NCBI GenBank assembly: GCA_043425375.1
Contig: JBHWQC010000063.1
Location: 1 to 48,552 of the forward strand
Source: Atopostipes sp043425375
Lineage (GTDB): Bacteria; Bacillota; Bacilli; Lactobacillales; Carnobacteriaceae_A
Direction of reading: 5' to 3'
Length of the DNA: 48,552 nt
Positions 1 to 7,673 of the stretch are shown here, in pieces; position 1 is the first letter of the stretch; every line of letters starts with the position of its first letter. A program made the translations under genes and the position numbers. The notes beneath the pieces were generated by a model. It ran no database searches. It saw nothing but the letters and a program-made list of their open reading frames with translations, and was not told the origin of the DNA.

Positions 1-288
1 AAAGAAGCCGGGCTAGAGTTAAGTGAAGTCATTAAAACTGTGAATGGCGGAGCGGCTCAAAATCGCTCGCTTGGCAACTATGGTCCGCGCATCATAGCCG
101 ATGATTATACCCCAGGCTTTTTCGTCAAACATTTCGTCAAAGACTTGAAGATTGCCTTAGACGAAGCAGAAAAGATGGGACTACATTTGCCGGGCACACA
201 AAAAGCGTATGAGTTGTATAAGGAGCTGGAAAACACCGGTCATGGTGATGACGGAACGCAAGCATTGATTAAGCTTTGGTGGTCGTAA
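1..288 (+). CDS. NAD(P)-dependent hydroxyacid dehydrogenase, C-terminal part (partial)
   Basis: The gene runs in from the left edge, and 95 codons are visible before the TAA stop. The fragment resembles the helical C-terminal domain of the 3-hydroxyisobutyrate / tartronate-semialdehyde / 6-phosphogluconate dehydrogenase superfamily. It has a conserved stretch around GFFVKHFVKDLKIALDEA and the typical ending in which a short helix precedes a final Trp-rich tail. In this family the domain supplies the substrate pocket and dimer contacts, while the Rossmann domain (not visible) binds NAD(P). The exact substrate cannot be read from the C-terminus. A hairpin terminator follows at once, so this is the last gene of its transcript. 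Confidence 0.8.
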   Translation, partial: KEAGLELSEVIKTVNGGAAQNRSLGNYGPRIIADDYTPGFFVKHFVKDLKIALDEAEKMGLHLPGTQKAYELYKELENTGHGDDGTQALIKLWWS

Positions 289-310
289 ACTGCATCCATT
301 TAATTAGTTA

Positions 311-340
311 AAACGCTGACGAGCTCAGCGTTTTTTCTTT
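311..340 (+). terminator. Rho-independent terminator after the dehydrogenase gene
   Basis: A perfect 9-bp stem, AAACGCTGA (311-319) with TCAGCGTTT (325-333), has a 5-nt loop and is followed by a T-rich run. It lies 22 bp after the stop codon. Confidence 0.9.
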
Positions 341-374
341 TTAATTGAAGTCTTGCATCTGTATTAGCTGGAAT

Positions 375-512
375 GAAATAGGATTTGGGTAAGGCAAGAT
401 CGGTCTCAACAGAGCGAAATAGGATTTGGGTAAGTCGAGAGCAGTCTTAACGGAGCGAAATAGGATTTGGGTAAGTCAAGACCGGTCTCAACGGAATGAA
501 ATAGGATTTGGA
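375..512. repeat. 41-bp tandem repeat, three full copies plus a partial fourth
   Basis: Units start at 375, 416, 457 and 498, an exact 41-bp period. The first 19 bases of each full unit are identical (GAAATAGGATTTGGGTAAG). The remaining 22 bases drift by a few substitutions, and the third unit carries the 10-bp palindrome AGACCGGTCT. The fourth copy breaks down after 14 bases. The array lies between a terminator and the next promoter and has no open frame of note. It is best described as an intergenic minisatellite; its function is unknown. The rest of the 394-bp gap (289-682) holds the terminator on the left and the promoter region on the right. Confidence 0.9.
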
Positions 513-628
513 TATGCGATACCTGTCAAGCACTTGAGATGTGAAACCCCCTTCGTATCCATTAAACTATAGATATCTTCCTAAATTATAAGAAGTTAAC
601 AGTTTTAACTGATTTTTCTCTTATAATT

Positions 629-637
629 TGGTAAAAT
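629..637 (+). promoter_or_regulatory. Probable extended -10 promoter for the YkuJ-like gene
   Basis: TGGTAAAAT matches an extended -10 element (TGN plus TAAAAT). A second -10-like hexamer, TATAAT, lies at 622-627. No clear -35 box is at 17 bp from either, so which one is used is uncertain. The region lies 46 bp before the TTG start of the next gene. Confidence 0.5.
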
Positions 638-682
638 AAAGCAGTAATCAGCACGCATCGTGCTTAGAAAGGTAGGATAGAT

Positions 683-964
683 TTGAAACCATCAGATTTA
701 AGGCCGATTATCTTACGGTTAGAAGCAATGATTGAAGATAAAACGGATGAGAAACAGACACGCCGTTTTGAAGTGGATGGCGAAGAACGCGTTCGTGTAA
801 CTTACGATCGTGAGCGAGATGTCTTCATCTTAAACGACCATAGTATTGATGTGGAAGAGCAAGTGTATGACAACATCGACTTTGTCGCCATGGAGATTTA
901 CGAGTTGGTTCAGCCTGTGATTCCCGAAGAAAAAGTCGGCGAAACCGAACAGGATATTGAATAG
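683..964 (+). CDS. YkuJ-like (DUF1797) family protein
   Basis: This is a 93-residue acidic protein of unknown biochemical role. The central segment ending in NIDFVAMEIYELVQ closely resembles the end of Bacillus subtilis YkuJ (NIDMVSIEIFELLQ, from memory), which places it in the small DUF1797 family of alpha/beta proteins. The start is TTG at 683, preceded by an AGAAAGG ribosome site at 666-672; no in-frame ATG fits better. About 20 acidic residues extend beyond the usual family end. It is a single-gene unit with its own promoter and terminator. Family assignment is fairly sure; function is not known. Confidence 0.75.
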   Translation: MKPSDLRPIILRLEAMIEDKTDEKQTRRFEVDGEERVRVTYDRERDVFILNDHSIDVEEQVYDNIDFVAMEIYELVQPVIPEEKVGETEQDIE

Positions 965-982
965 GAATAGAACGATCTGAGG

Positions 983-1017
983 AGAGAGTACATTCAATTG
1001 TGTACTCTCTGTTTTTT
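983..1017 (+). terminator. Rho-independent terminator
   Basis: A perfect 10-bp stem, AGAGAGTACA (983-992) with TGTACTCTCT (1001-1010), has an 8-nt loop and a run of six T. It lies 18 bp after the YkuJ-like stop. Confidence 0.92.
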
Positions 1018-1031
1018 CAGTCAGAAAAGCA

Positions 1032-1040
1032 TGGTATACT
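1032..1040 (+). promoter_or_regulatory. Extended -10 promoter of the yqeGH block
   Basis: TGGTATACT is an extended -10 element 15 bp after the preceding T run and 53 bp before yqeG. No good -35 box is present, as is usual for extended -10 promoters. Confidence 0.6.
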
Positions 1041-1093
1041 AGATCTTGTAGAAAGTTCAAAGACAAAAATACGAAAAGTAAAGGATTTATGCG

Positions 1094-1636
1094 ATGTTAA
1101 AGGGGTTTAAACCAACCTGGATGGTGGAGTCGATTTATTCGATTACGCCAGAACAGTTGAAAAAACATAAAATCAAAGCTGTTTTAACCGATTTGGACAA
1201 TACGCTAATCGCTTGGGACAATCCAAAAGCAAGCGATGAAGCCGTCCAGTGGATAGATATGATGAATTTAGCCAATGTGCCAGTGGTCATTTTATCTAAT
1301 AATTCGGGCGCACGGGTGAAAGAAGTAGCGGATTATTTAAATGTAGAATACATTCCGCGCAGTATGAAGCCATCTCGCCGTGCCTTTCGCTTAGCTCAAG
1401 AAAAATTGCAATTGCCGCCGGATGATTTACTAATGGTGGGCGACCAGGTGATCACCGACGTATTGGGGTCGAATCGAGCCGGTGTGCGCAGTGTGTTGGT
1501 GAAGCCTATCTTAAAATCTGATGCTTGGAATACAAGGTTCAATCGTTTTATTGAATTAAGAATTATGAATGTATTAATGAAGACAGATCCGAACATGAGA
1601 TGGGAGAATGGTTTAAATGAGCCGATTAATGAATAA
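1094..1636 (+). CDS. yqeG: YqeG-family HAD IIIA-type phosphatase
   Basis: This 180-residue cytoplasmic HAD-superfamily phosphatase belongs to the YqeG/Gep4-like group. HAD motif I is DLDNT at residues 33-37, with D33 the predicted nucleophile and D35 the acid. Motif II is SNN at 68-70, a lysine at 92 fits motif III, and GDQVITDV (116-123) is motif IV with the Mg-binding acids. Related eukaryotic enzymes dephosphorylate phosphatidylglycerophosphate, but the bacterial substrate is not settled. It opens the yqeG-yqeH-yhbY-nadD-yqeK-rsfS block. Its last 20 bases overlap yqeH, suggesting translational coupling. Confidence 0.93.
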   Translation: MLKGFKPTWMVESIYSITPEQLKKHKIKAVLTDLDNTLIAWDNPKASDEAVQWIDMMNLANVPVVILSNNSGARVKEVADYLNVEYIPRSMKPSRRAFRLAQEKLQLPPDDLLMVGDQVITDVLGSNRAGVRSVLVKPILKSDAWNTRFNRFIELRIMNVLMKTDPNMRWENGLNEPINE

Positions 1637-2750
1637 TGAAGAGGTCTATTGTATTGGCTGTGGGGCTCAATTGCAATCGACGGATGAAAACAAATCCGGT
1701 TATGTCCCCAATTCAGTCTTAAATAAACCCAAAGACGAATTAACCGATATTTATTGCAAACGTTGCTTCCGCTTACGTCACTACAATGAAGTCGCCGAAG
1801 TTGAAATGACTGATGATGATTTCTTAACCATGTTAAATGACATCAGTTCCAAAGATGCGCTAATTGTGAACGTGGTCGATGTTTTTGATTTCAGCGGGAC
1901 ACTGATTACAGGTATGCAGCGCTTTGCAGGCAGCAATCACTTATTAGTGGTTGGCAATAAAATGGACCTTTTGCCGAAATCTCTCGGTGAAGGTCGTATT
2001 CGCCAATGGGTGACCGAGCAGATGCATGAAGTAGGCATCCGCCCGGTGGATGTGGTGCTAACAAGTGCACTTAACAAAGAGAGCGTGCGCAATTTGATGG
2101 CCGTCATTGACAAGGAAAGAAATGGCCGGGATGTGTATATAGTAGGGGCAACGAACGTTGGAAAATCCACGCTGATTAATCAAGTGATTAATATTGCCAC
2201 GGATTCACCAGATGTCATTACCACGTCTTATTTCCCTGGCACGACTTTAGGCAGTATTGAAATTCCTTTAGAAGATGGCAAAAACCTCATTGATACACCG
2301 GGGATTGTCCACCATTCAAACCTTACGAATCACCTGTCACGCAATGATTTAAAGAAAGTCATTCCAAGGCGTGAAGTGAAACCGGCTGTGTATCAGTTAA
2401 ATGAAGCACAGACGATATTTATTGGAGGCTTGGCGCGTTTTGACTACGTGAAAGGCGCGGGCAAACAGCCTTTTGTTTTTTACAAAGCGAATGATTTGCA
2501 AATGCACCGCACGAAATTAGAAAATGCAGATGCCTTTTATAACAAGCATTTAGGCGATATGCTGACGCCGCCAAATGATTTTGAAAAAGAGGCTTTGCCG
2601 AAATTAAAAGAACACCGCTTTACCATTAAACAACCCTCTGATCTTGTGGTGTCTGGACTTGGCTGGGTAGCCATCCACGATGCAGATACAAAAGTGTCGA
2701 TGTGGGCGCCAGAAGGTATCGATGTGTTTATCCGAAAAGCCATGATTTAA
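1617..2750 (+). CDS. yqeH: YqeH, circularly permuted GTPase for 30S ribosome assembly
   Basis: YqeH helps mature the small ribosomal subunit in a GTP-dependent way. The 377-residue protein begins with a zinc finger (C12, C15, C47, C50). It then shows GTPase motifs in permuted order: NKMD (G4) at 114-117, SAL (G5) at 150-152, the P loop GATNVGKST at 177-185 and DTPG (G3) at 226-229. This G4-G5-G1-G2-G3 order is diagnostic of the YlqF/YqeH/RsgA class. The C-terminal 120 residues are the family RNA-binding region. The ATG at 1617 has GGGAG 10 bases upstream; a second in-frame ATG four codons later is possible. aroE, found next in some Firmicutes, is absent. Confidence 0.96.
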   Translation: MSRLMNNEEVYCIGCGAQLQSTDENKSGYVPNSVLNKPKDELTDIYCKRCFRLRHYNEVAEVEMTDDDFLTMLNDISSKDALIVNVVDVFDFSGTLITGMQRFAGSNHLLVVGNKMDLLPKSLGEGRIRQWVTEQMHEVGIRPVDVVLTSALNKESVRNLMAVIDKERNGRDVYIVGATNVGKSTLINQVINIATDSPDVITTSYFPGTTLGSIEIPLEDGKNLIDTPGIVHHSNLTNHLSRNDLKKVIPRREVKPAVYQLNEAQTIFIGGLARFDYVKGAGKQPFVFYKANDLQMHRTKLENADAFYNKHLGDMLTPPNDFEKEALPKLKEHRFTIKQPSDLVVSGLGWVAIHDADTKVSMWAPEGIDVFIRKAMI

Positions 2751-2779
2751 TTCATTTTACAATTGAAGGGAGAGTCTCT

Positions 2780-3091
2780 ATGACTCAATTAACAGGAAAA
2801 CAAAAACGATTTTTACGTGCGCAAGCACATGATATGAACCCAGTGTTTCAAATTGGGAAAAATCCATTGACACAAGAAGTCGTGGAAGAGTATGAAGATG
2901 CACTATCTAAGAGAGAACTAATGAAAGTACAAGTCTTGCAGAATTCAAGTATGACCGCAAAAGAAGCCGCTGCTTTTATTGAAGAGCATTCAGAAATAGA
3001 CGTTGTTCAAGTCATCGGTAAAGTCCTTGTCTTGTATTTACCGGCCGACGAAGAAAAATACCAACGCTATTCAACAGAATTGCCAAGATAA
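2780..3091 (+). CDS. yhbY: YhbY, CRM-domain ribosome assembly RNA-binding protein
   Basis: This 103-residue protein consists of one CRM/YhbY domain, which binds pre-ribosomal RNA during large-subunit assembly. The family signature is visible: LTGKQKRFLRAQAH at the N-terminus, then FQIGKNPLT with the conserved glycine loop, then the basic helix around KRELMKVQVL. The frame stays open upstream into yqeH, but the ATG at 2780 is chosen. It has GAAGGGAG at the right distance, and family members start at exactly this point. It lies 29 bp after yqeH and 50 bp before nadD in the same block. Confidence 0.95.
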   Translation: MTQLTGKQKRFLRAQAHDMNPVFQIGKNPLTQEVVEEYEDALSKRELMKVQVLQNSSMTAKEAAAFIEEHSEIDVVQVIGKVLVLYLPADEEKYQRYSTELPR

Positions 3092-3141
3092 TTTACCATG
3101 CTTTGCAGCGATTTGAATAGAATAGAAAGGAACGATTGGGT

Positions 3142-3795
3142 TTGAGCAGACAATCCATTGTGACGGAACCAGAGATTTTAATTGAAGAAATTCGGACCAG
3201 TAAGCGTGAGAAGGTAGGGGTTTTAGGGGGTACCTTTAACCCGCCGCATCTTGGGCATTTAATTATAGCCGATCAAGTACGCGATCAGCTGGATTTGGAC
3301 AAGATATTATTTTTGCCGACTGCTGAACCGCCGCACTCTTCAACAGAGAAGAAGACCATTTCATCTGATATCCGTGTCGAGCTCTTGGATTTGGCCATTA
3401 ACGACAATCCGAATTTTGAAATGGAGCTTTTTGAGGTTCAAAAGGGTGGGAAAAATTACACCTATGACACGATGAAAGCATTAGTTGACTTGTATCCGGC
3501 TGTTGATTTCTATTTTATTGTGGGTGCAGATATGATTGAAGATTTACCCACTTGGTATGAGATAGACAAACTCGTGGAATTGGTCCAATTTGTCGGCGTT
3601 AACCGCCCGGGCTACACAGTTGACACAGATTATCCACTGATTATGGTCGATGTGCCTTTAGTGGATATCAGTTCAAGCGAAATTCGTAAAAAAGTAGCGA
3701 TGGGCTGTTCCATTCACTATTTAATACCAAAAGCTGTACGGGAATTTATCGAACAAGAAGGGTTGTATCAAGATGACGAGTCAGACACCGATTAA
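3142..3795 (+). CDS. nadD: Nicotinate-nucleotide adenylyltransferase NadD
   Basis: NadD joins nicotinate mononucleotide and ATP to form deamido-NAD, a step shared by de novo and salvage NAD synthesis. The nucleotidyltransferase signature GGTFNPPHLGH is at residues 29-39, and the ISSSEIRKKV motif near the C-terminus corresponds to the family ISSTxIR ATP loop. About 25 residues precede the catalytic core, an extension I recall from other Lactobacillales NadD proteins. There are two TTG start choices, 3136 and 3142. The second sits at a better distance from AAAGGA (3126-3131). The last 23 bases overlap yqeK. Confidence 0.94.
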   Translation: MSRQSIVTEPEILIEEIRTSKREKVGVLGGTFNPPHLGHLIIADQVRDQLDLDKILFLPTAEPPHSSTEKKTISSDIRVELLDLAINDNPNFEMELFEVQKGGKNYTYDTMKALVDLYPAVDFYFIVGADMIEDLPTWYEIDKLVELVQFVGVNRPGYTVDTDYPLIMVDVPLVDISSSEIRKKVAMGCSIHYLIPKAVREFIEQEGLYQDDESDTD

Positions 3796-4393
3796 ATATT
3801 CAAAAAAATACACCACTTTTACAAGAGAAGAAATCATCGAACAAGTCTCTTCTGTAATGAGTGAAAAACGCTTTACCCATGTGCTGGGTGTGGAAAAAAC
3901 GGCCGTTGAATTGGCAAAGTTGTACGGAGCGGACGTTGAAAAAGTGAGTCTTGCAGCTTTGTTGCATGATTACGCCAAAGAACAAGCCGAAGGTGAAATG
4001 CTGGATCTGATTATCAGCGAGAACTTAGATCTGGATTTAACGCAGTATGGAAATCCCATTTGGCACGGTCCAGTAGGGGCTATTCTAGCCCGTCGCGAAT
4101 TTGGCATTGAAGATGAAGAAATTTTAGAGTCCATTGCGAACCATACGATTGGGGCGCCGGCGATGGGTTTGGTCGAACAAGTTATTTTTGTCGCCGATTA
4201 TATTGAACCGAATCGGGATTTTGAAGGCGTCAAAAAAGCACGGAAGCTGGCAAAGACCTCACTTGAGGATGCCGTCCGCTATGAAATGAAAGAAACGATT
4301 CGTCATTTGTTATCAAAGAATAAGAAAATTTACCCAAAGGCGATTGACAGCTACAATGCGTGGGTCGCAAATGAATTGGAGGAATACAATTAA
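3773..4393 (+). CDS. yqeK: YqeK, HD-domain diadenosine tetraphosphate hydrolase
   Basis: YqeK proteins are HD-domain metal-dependent hydrolases that split Ap4A symmetrically into two ADP, clearing an alarmone-like dinucleotide. In these 206 residues the metal ligands are visible: H36 in RFTHVLGV, the HD pair H65-D66 in LLHDYAKE, H98 in IWHGPVGA, and D142 in VADYIEPNRDF. The NHT motif at 123-125 also fits. Its start lies inside nadD, and its stop codon shares one base with the rsfS start (TAATG), so the three genes are probably translationally coupled. Confidence 0.93.
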   Translation: MTSQTPIKYSKKYTTFTREEIIEQVSSVMSEKRFTHVLGVEKTAVELAKLYGADVEKVSLAALLHDYAKEQAEGEMLDLIISENLDLDLTQYGNPIWHGPVGAILARREFGIEDEEILESIANHTIGAPAMGLVEQVIFVADYIEPNRDFEGVKKARKLAKTSLEDAVRYEMKETIRHLLSKNKKIYPKAIDSYNAWVANELEEYN

Positions 4394-4758
4394 TGACAAA
4401 AACACCAGAAGAAGTATTGGAACTTGTTGTCCGCACTGCGGATGACCGCCGAGCGAAGGATATTTTAGCTATCGACATGAAAGAAATTTCCGTCATGTCA
4501 GATTACAATGTGATTACACATGCCTCAAATAGTCGTTTAATTAATGCTATCGCAGAAAGTATCGTTGAAGAAGCGCAAAAAGCAGGCATTGAAGTCAGAA
4601 ATATTGAAGGAAAACAAGCGGGAAACTGGGTCTTAATTGACTTAGGTTCAGTCATTCTTCATGTCTTTGATGAAGATGAACGCAGCCATTACAACTTAGA
4701 AGGTTTATGGACAGAAGGGCCGCTTGTGGATATTTCAGATTGGCTGACTGAAGAATGA
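4393..4758 (+). CDS. rsfS: Ribosomal silencing factor RsfS
   Basis: RsfS binds ribosomal protein L14 (uL14) on the large subunit and blocks joining with the 30S subunit, saving energy in slow growth. The 121-residue length is typical. The family core is clear: AKDILAIDMKEISVMSDYNVI near the start, then EGKQAGNWVLIDLGSVILHVF and the C-terminal YNLEGLW. Its start overlaps the yqeK stop by one base and its stop overlaps the methyltransferase start (ATGA), as is usual in this conserved block. Confidence 0.96.
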   Translation: MTKTPEEVLELVVRTADDRRAKDILAIDMKEISVMSDYNVITHASNSRLINAIAESIVEEAQKAGIEVRNIEGKQAGNWVLIDLGSVILHVFDEDERSHYNLEGLWTEGPLVDISDWLTEE

Positions 4759-5477
4759 TTTATGATGTCTTCGCTCACGTTTACAGTGCCTTAATGGACG
4801 ATGCGGTCTTTTATGAATGGCAACAATATACGGAAGGGCTTTTGAAAAAAGGCTCTTCTATTTTAGAATTAGGCTGCGGCAACGGCCAATTGGGGATTCT
4901 TTTAAAAGAAGCGGGCTACGAGATGACAGGGCTTGATTTGTCGGAAGAAATGCTGGCTTTAGCTTACGAGAGACAAGCAGCAGCTGATATCTTTTTCCCT
5001 TTGATTCAAGGTGATATGCGCGATTTATCCGATTTTGGCATGTACGATTCAATCATTAGTTTTTGCGATTCCTTGTGCTATTTAAAAACGCGGGCAGAGT
5101 TGGAAAAGACCTTTCAAGAAGTCTATGCTCACTTAAAAGAGGGTGGCGACTTCTTGTTTGATGTCTACACAACAGAGCAGATTGCTGAGTTGGATGGCTA
5201 TGCGTATCATGACGAAATTCCGGGTATTGTGTTTCTTTGGGACAGCTACAAGGGCGAAGATCCGCATTCCATCGAACATGAGTTGTCTTTTTTTATTGAA
5301 GGGGCAGATGGGCGCTATGAACGCCAAGAAGAGCTGCATTTCGAGCGCACCTATCCGATTCAAGAGTATCAAACAATGCTGGCAGCAGCTGGCTTTAGCG
5401 AAGTGAAAGTCACTGCTGATTTTGGCAAAGAAATCACAGGTGCCGACACGCGTTGGTTTTTCCATGCGCGAAAATAA
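4755..5477 (+). CDS. yqeM: Class I SAM-dependent methyltransferase (YqeM type)
   Basis: This 240-residue soluble methyltransferase has the Rossmann-fold SAM-binding motif ILELGCGNGQLG (about 36-47). An acidic end of strand beta2 (GLDLSEEML) follows, then GDMRDL for adenine contact and FCDSLCYL as motif IV. The order of motifs is that of the YqeM/UbiE-like group. The substrate is not known. The gene sits between rsfS and tmcAL, the usual YqeM position, which suggests a link to translation or tRNA, but that is inference. It starts in an ATGA overlap with rsfS. Confidence 0.88.
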   Translation: MIYDVFAHVYSALMDDAVFYEWQQYTEGLLKKGSSILELGCGNGQLGILLKEAGYEMTGLDLSEEMLALAYERQAAADIFFPLIQGDMRDLSDFGMYDSIISFCDSLCYLKTRAELEKTFQEVYAHLKEGGDFLFDVYTTEQIAELDGYAYHDEIPGIVFLWDSYKGEDPHSIEHELSFFIEGADGRYERQEELHFERTYPIQEYQTMLAAAGFSEVKVTADFGKEITGADTRWFFHARK

Positions 5478-5489
5478 GGAAGGTTTTTA

Positions 5490-6677
5490 ATGAAAGCTTG
5501 CGGAATCGTTGCAGAATACAATCCGTTTCACAATGGGCATGCCTATCAAATTGAACAAATTCGCCATACGCTGAAGCCTGATGTCGTTATCGCGGTGATG
5601 AGTGGCAACTTCTTGCAGCGCGGTGAGCCGGCAATTGTCGATAAATGGACGCGTGCAAAGATGGCACTGGCTGGCGGAGTCGATCTTGTGGTCGAATTGC
5701 CGGCCATTTTTGCGATTCAGCCCGCGGACTTTTTCGCAAAAGGGGCGCTTGAAATCTTAAGCACCTTGCAAATTGATGCTTTGAGTTTCGGCGTGGAGTC
5801 AGGTGCGGCGGTCGATTTTTTAAGTGGTGCGCAGTGGCTCTTCGAGAATGAAGGGCGGCTAGCTGTGGAGATACAAAAAGCAGAAAATAGCGGGGAACCG
5901 TATGCGAAACAAATGGAGCAAATAATTAAAAAGCTAGCTCCTGATTTTCCCTTGCCTCTTCATTCGCCCAATAATCAACTGGGTTTTGCCTATACAAAAA
6001 CAATGGTCCAGCTCGGCTTAACTAATCAGATTGAGCTTTTTCCTTTAAAACGGCTGCAAGCCGGTTATAGTGATGTCGACTTAAATCAAGCCGGCTCGAT
6101 TGCCAGTGCAACTGCTATTCGCCGAGCGATTTTTAGAGGGGAAGAAGTATCCACCTATATTCCGGAAAAATCGTATTCGTACTTTGAAGCTGCTTTTTCA
6201 CAAAGGGTCAATTGGGAAGATTATTTCGATTTGCTCAAATACCAGCTGACCGTCCAAGCTCCTGAGGCTTTGCGAGAGCTTTATCAGATGACTGAGGGAC
6301 TTGAGAATCGGTTGAAAGAACTCATTCGCGAAGCGGAAAGCTTTGAAGGGTTTATGCAGGGCATTAAAACAAAGCGCTATACGCAGACGCGCTTGCAGCG
6401 TTTGCTTGTGTATGCGTTGTTGATGTGGTCGGAGGACGCAGTGCTGCAAGCATTACAAGAGCCGCCAGCGGTAAGGATTTTAGGGTTTAACCAAAAGGGC
6501 CAGGCGTACTTGGGGCATGTGAGGCATGCGGCAGGTGCAGCGTTGATTTCAAATGTGAATCAGAAAAACGCGAGCAAATTGACGAAAGATCTTGCGGCAG
6601 GTGCCATTTATCGCTTGGGGAAACCGTCGCTCATTGGAGAGCAGGATTTTAAACAAAAGCCAATAAAATTTGATTGA
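5490..6677 (+). CDS. tmcAL: tRNA(Met) cytidine acetate ligase TmcAL
   Basis: TmcAL (formerly YlbM) uses acetate and ATP to form N4-acetylcytidine at the wobble base of elongator tRNA-Met. The 395-residue protein carries the nucleotidyltransferase HxGH motif in NPFHNGHAYQ (H14, H17), then MSGNFLQRGEPA and the WTRAKMAL segment. The later GFAYTKTM and ASATAIRR segments belong to the same ATP site. The C-terminal half is helical, as in the family. The ATG is 12 bp after yqeM with AAGGAAGG-like spacing upstream. The stop codon falls inside the next promoter's -35 region. Confidence 0.93.
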   Translation: MKACGIVAEYNPFHNGHAYQIEQIRHTLKPDVVIAVMSGNFLQRGEPAIVDKWTRAKMALAGGVDLVVELPAIFAIQPADFFAKGALEILSTLQIDALSFGVESGAAVDFLSGAQWLFENEGRLAVEIQKAENSGEPYAKQMEQIIKKLAPDFPLPLHSPNNQLGFAYTKTMVQLGLTNQIELFPLKRLQAGYSDVDLNQAGSIASATAIRRAIFRGEEVSTYIPEKSYSYFEAAFSQRVNWEDYFDLLKYQLTVQAPEALRELYQMTEGLENRLKELIREAESFEGFMQGIKTKRYTQTRLQRLLVYALLMWSEDAVLQALQEPPAVRILGFNQKGQAYLGHVRHAAGAALISNVNQKNASKLTKDLAAGAIYRLGKPSLIGEQDFKQKPIKFD

Positions 6678-6702
6678 CACTGGGGCTTTAAGCATGTATA
6701 AT
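6674..6702 (+). promoter_or_regulatory. Consensus sigma-A promoter for yceD-rpmF
   Basis: TTGACA (6674-6679), a 17-bp spacer and TATAAT (6697-6702) form a perfect housekeeping promoter. The -35 box overlaps the TGA stop of tmcAL. It should drive the YceD-like gene and rpmF strongly. Confidence 0.93.
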
Positions 6703-6760
6703 AACTGGTGTTGTCTATTCACATTCCATACAATCTTCAATTAAGTTTGAGGTGACACAG

Positions 6761-7345
6761 ATGAAATTAAAATGGTCTTTAGCAGAACTTCAAAAATACC
6801 GAGACGGTTATTATCCGATTTCGGGTGAAGCAGAATTAACGAATGCCTTAAAGAGTCGTAATGATGAATTGATTGACGTCAGTCCAATCGCGATTGAGGG
6901 AATGATCAGTTTAGAAGGGCAAAGCAAATATTATGTGGATCTGAATTTGAATGTCACATTAACGTTGCCGTCTTCAAGGTCACTTGAGCCTGTTGACTTA
7001 CAATTGGATGTTCCATTTCATGAAGTGTATTTTGCACCGGACGTACTTGATGCGTCAAGTGAAGCTACGCTTGAGGAAGATGATTTGTCTTTTTCTTTAG
7101 AAAAAGATATCCTTGATCTCCAAAAACCGATTGAAGATACGATTTTGGCTTCGATTCCGATGAAAGTATTGTCTGAAGAAGAGCAAAAGGCACAGGATTT
7201 GCCAAGCGGACAAGACTGGAGTTTGAAACTTGAAGATGAAGTGGACTCAAACACGTCAAGTGAGGAGTCAGCAGATTCCAAGCCTTCACCTTTTGATGTC
7301 TTAAAAGGGATGGACTTCTATACTGAAGATGAAGACGAAAATTAA
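6761..7345 (+). CDS. yceD: YceD family (DUF177) protein
   Basis: This 194-residue protein precedes rpmF, the invariant position of the YceD/DUF177 family in many bacteria. The central part has the family's beta-rich segment (EGMISLEGQSKYYVDLNLNV and VDLQLDVPFHEVYF). The C-terminal third is very acidic, typical of these proteins. Plant and E. coli relatives have been linked to 23S rRNA accumulation, but the Firmicutes role is not established. The ATG at 6761 follows GAGGTG by 6 bases; a GTG nine bases earlier overlaps that ribosome site and is rejected. Confidence 0.9.
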   Translation: MKLKWSLAELQKYRDGYYPISGEAELTNALKSRNDELIDVSPIAIEGMISLEGQSKYYVDLNLNVTLTLPSSRSLEPVDLQLDVPFHEVYFAPDVLDASSEATLEEDDLSFSLEKDILDLQKPIEDTILASIPMKVLSEEEQKAQDLPSGQDWSLKLEDEVDSNTSSEESADSKPSPFDVLKGMDFYTEDEDEN

Positions 7346-7393
7346 GTAATGACTGAATAGTGAGTTGAAATAGTTTAAGGAGGTGTTTGGAAC

Positions 7394-7567
7394 ATGGCAG
7401 TACCAAAAAGAAGAACTTCAAAATCAAAGAAATTAAAACGTCGTACACATCAAAAATTATCAATGCCTAACTTGAGTGAGTGTTCAAACTGTGGTGAATT
7501 GAGAAAAAGCCATCATGTTTGCCCGTCTTGTGGACATTATGATGGAAAAGAAGTTGTTGGTGAGTAA
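7394..7567 (+). CDS. rpmF: Large-subunit ribosomal protein bL32
   Basis: bL32 is a small basic protein of the 50S subunit. The 57-codon gene reads MAVPKRRTSKSKK at the start, followed by a basic helix with RRTHQKL. It ends with a zinc ribbon: C30-x2-C33 and C43-x2-C46. This is therefore the zinc-binding (C+) form, not the cysteine-free paralog some Firmicutes express under zinc limitation. AAGGAGG lies 9 bases upstream. It is cotranscribed with yceD and followed by a strong terminator. Confidence 0.98.
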   Translation: MAVPKRRTSKSKKLKRRTHQKLSMPNLSECSNCGELRKSHHVCPSCGHYDGKEVVGE

Positions 7568-7591
7568 TATTTATTATCGACAATCTACTTA

Positions 7592-7629
7592 AAAACGTCT
7601 TTTGAAACTACTCAAAGGACGTTTTTTTT
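7592..7629 (+). terminator. Rho-independent terminator after rpmF
   Basis: A 14-bp stem with one G-U pair (7592-7605 with 7612-7625) has a 6-nt loop and ends in a run of eight T. It is 24 bp after the rpmF stop. Confidence 0.93.
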
Positions 7630-7637
7630 GTTATGAT
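7629..7637 (+). promoter_or_regulatory. Possible extended -10 promoter for the DUF3397 gene
   Basis: TGTTATGAT (TGN plus TATGAT) begins on the last T of the rpmF terminator and lies 36 bp before the GTG start. No -35 box is evident. Confidence 0.45.
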
Positions 7638-7673
7638 AAATAAAATCTATTTATAGAAAAGGAGTGGTGGATC

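Noticed and set aside
375..512. CRISPR array
   Set aside because: A 19-bp repeat with 22-bp intervals looks CRISPR-like, but the intervals are clearly related to each other, only three exist and no cas gene is nearby. It is a 41-bp tandem repeat.
2702..2779. N-terminal extension of YhbY overlapping yqeH
   Set aside because: The frame is open but the ATG at 2780 has the ribosome site and matches the family start.
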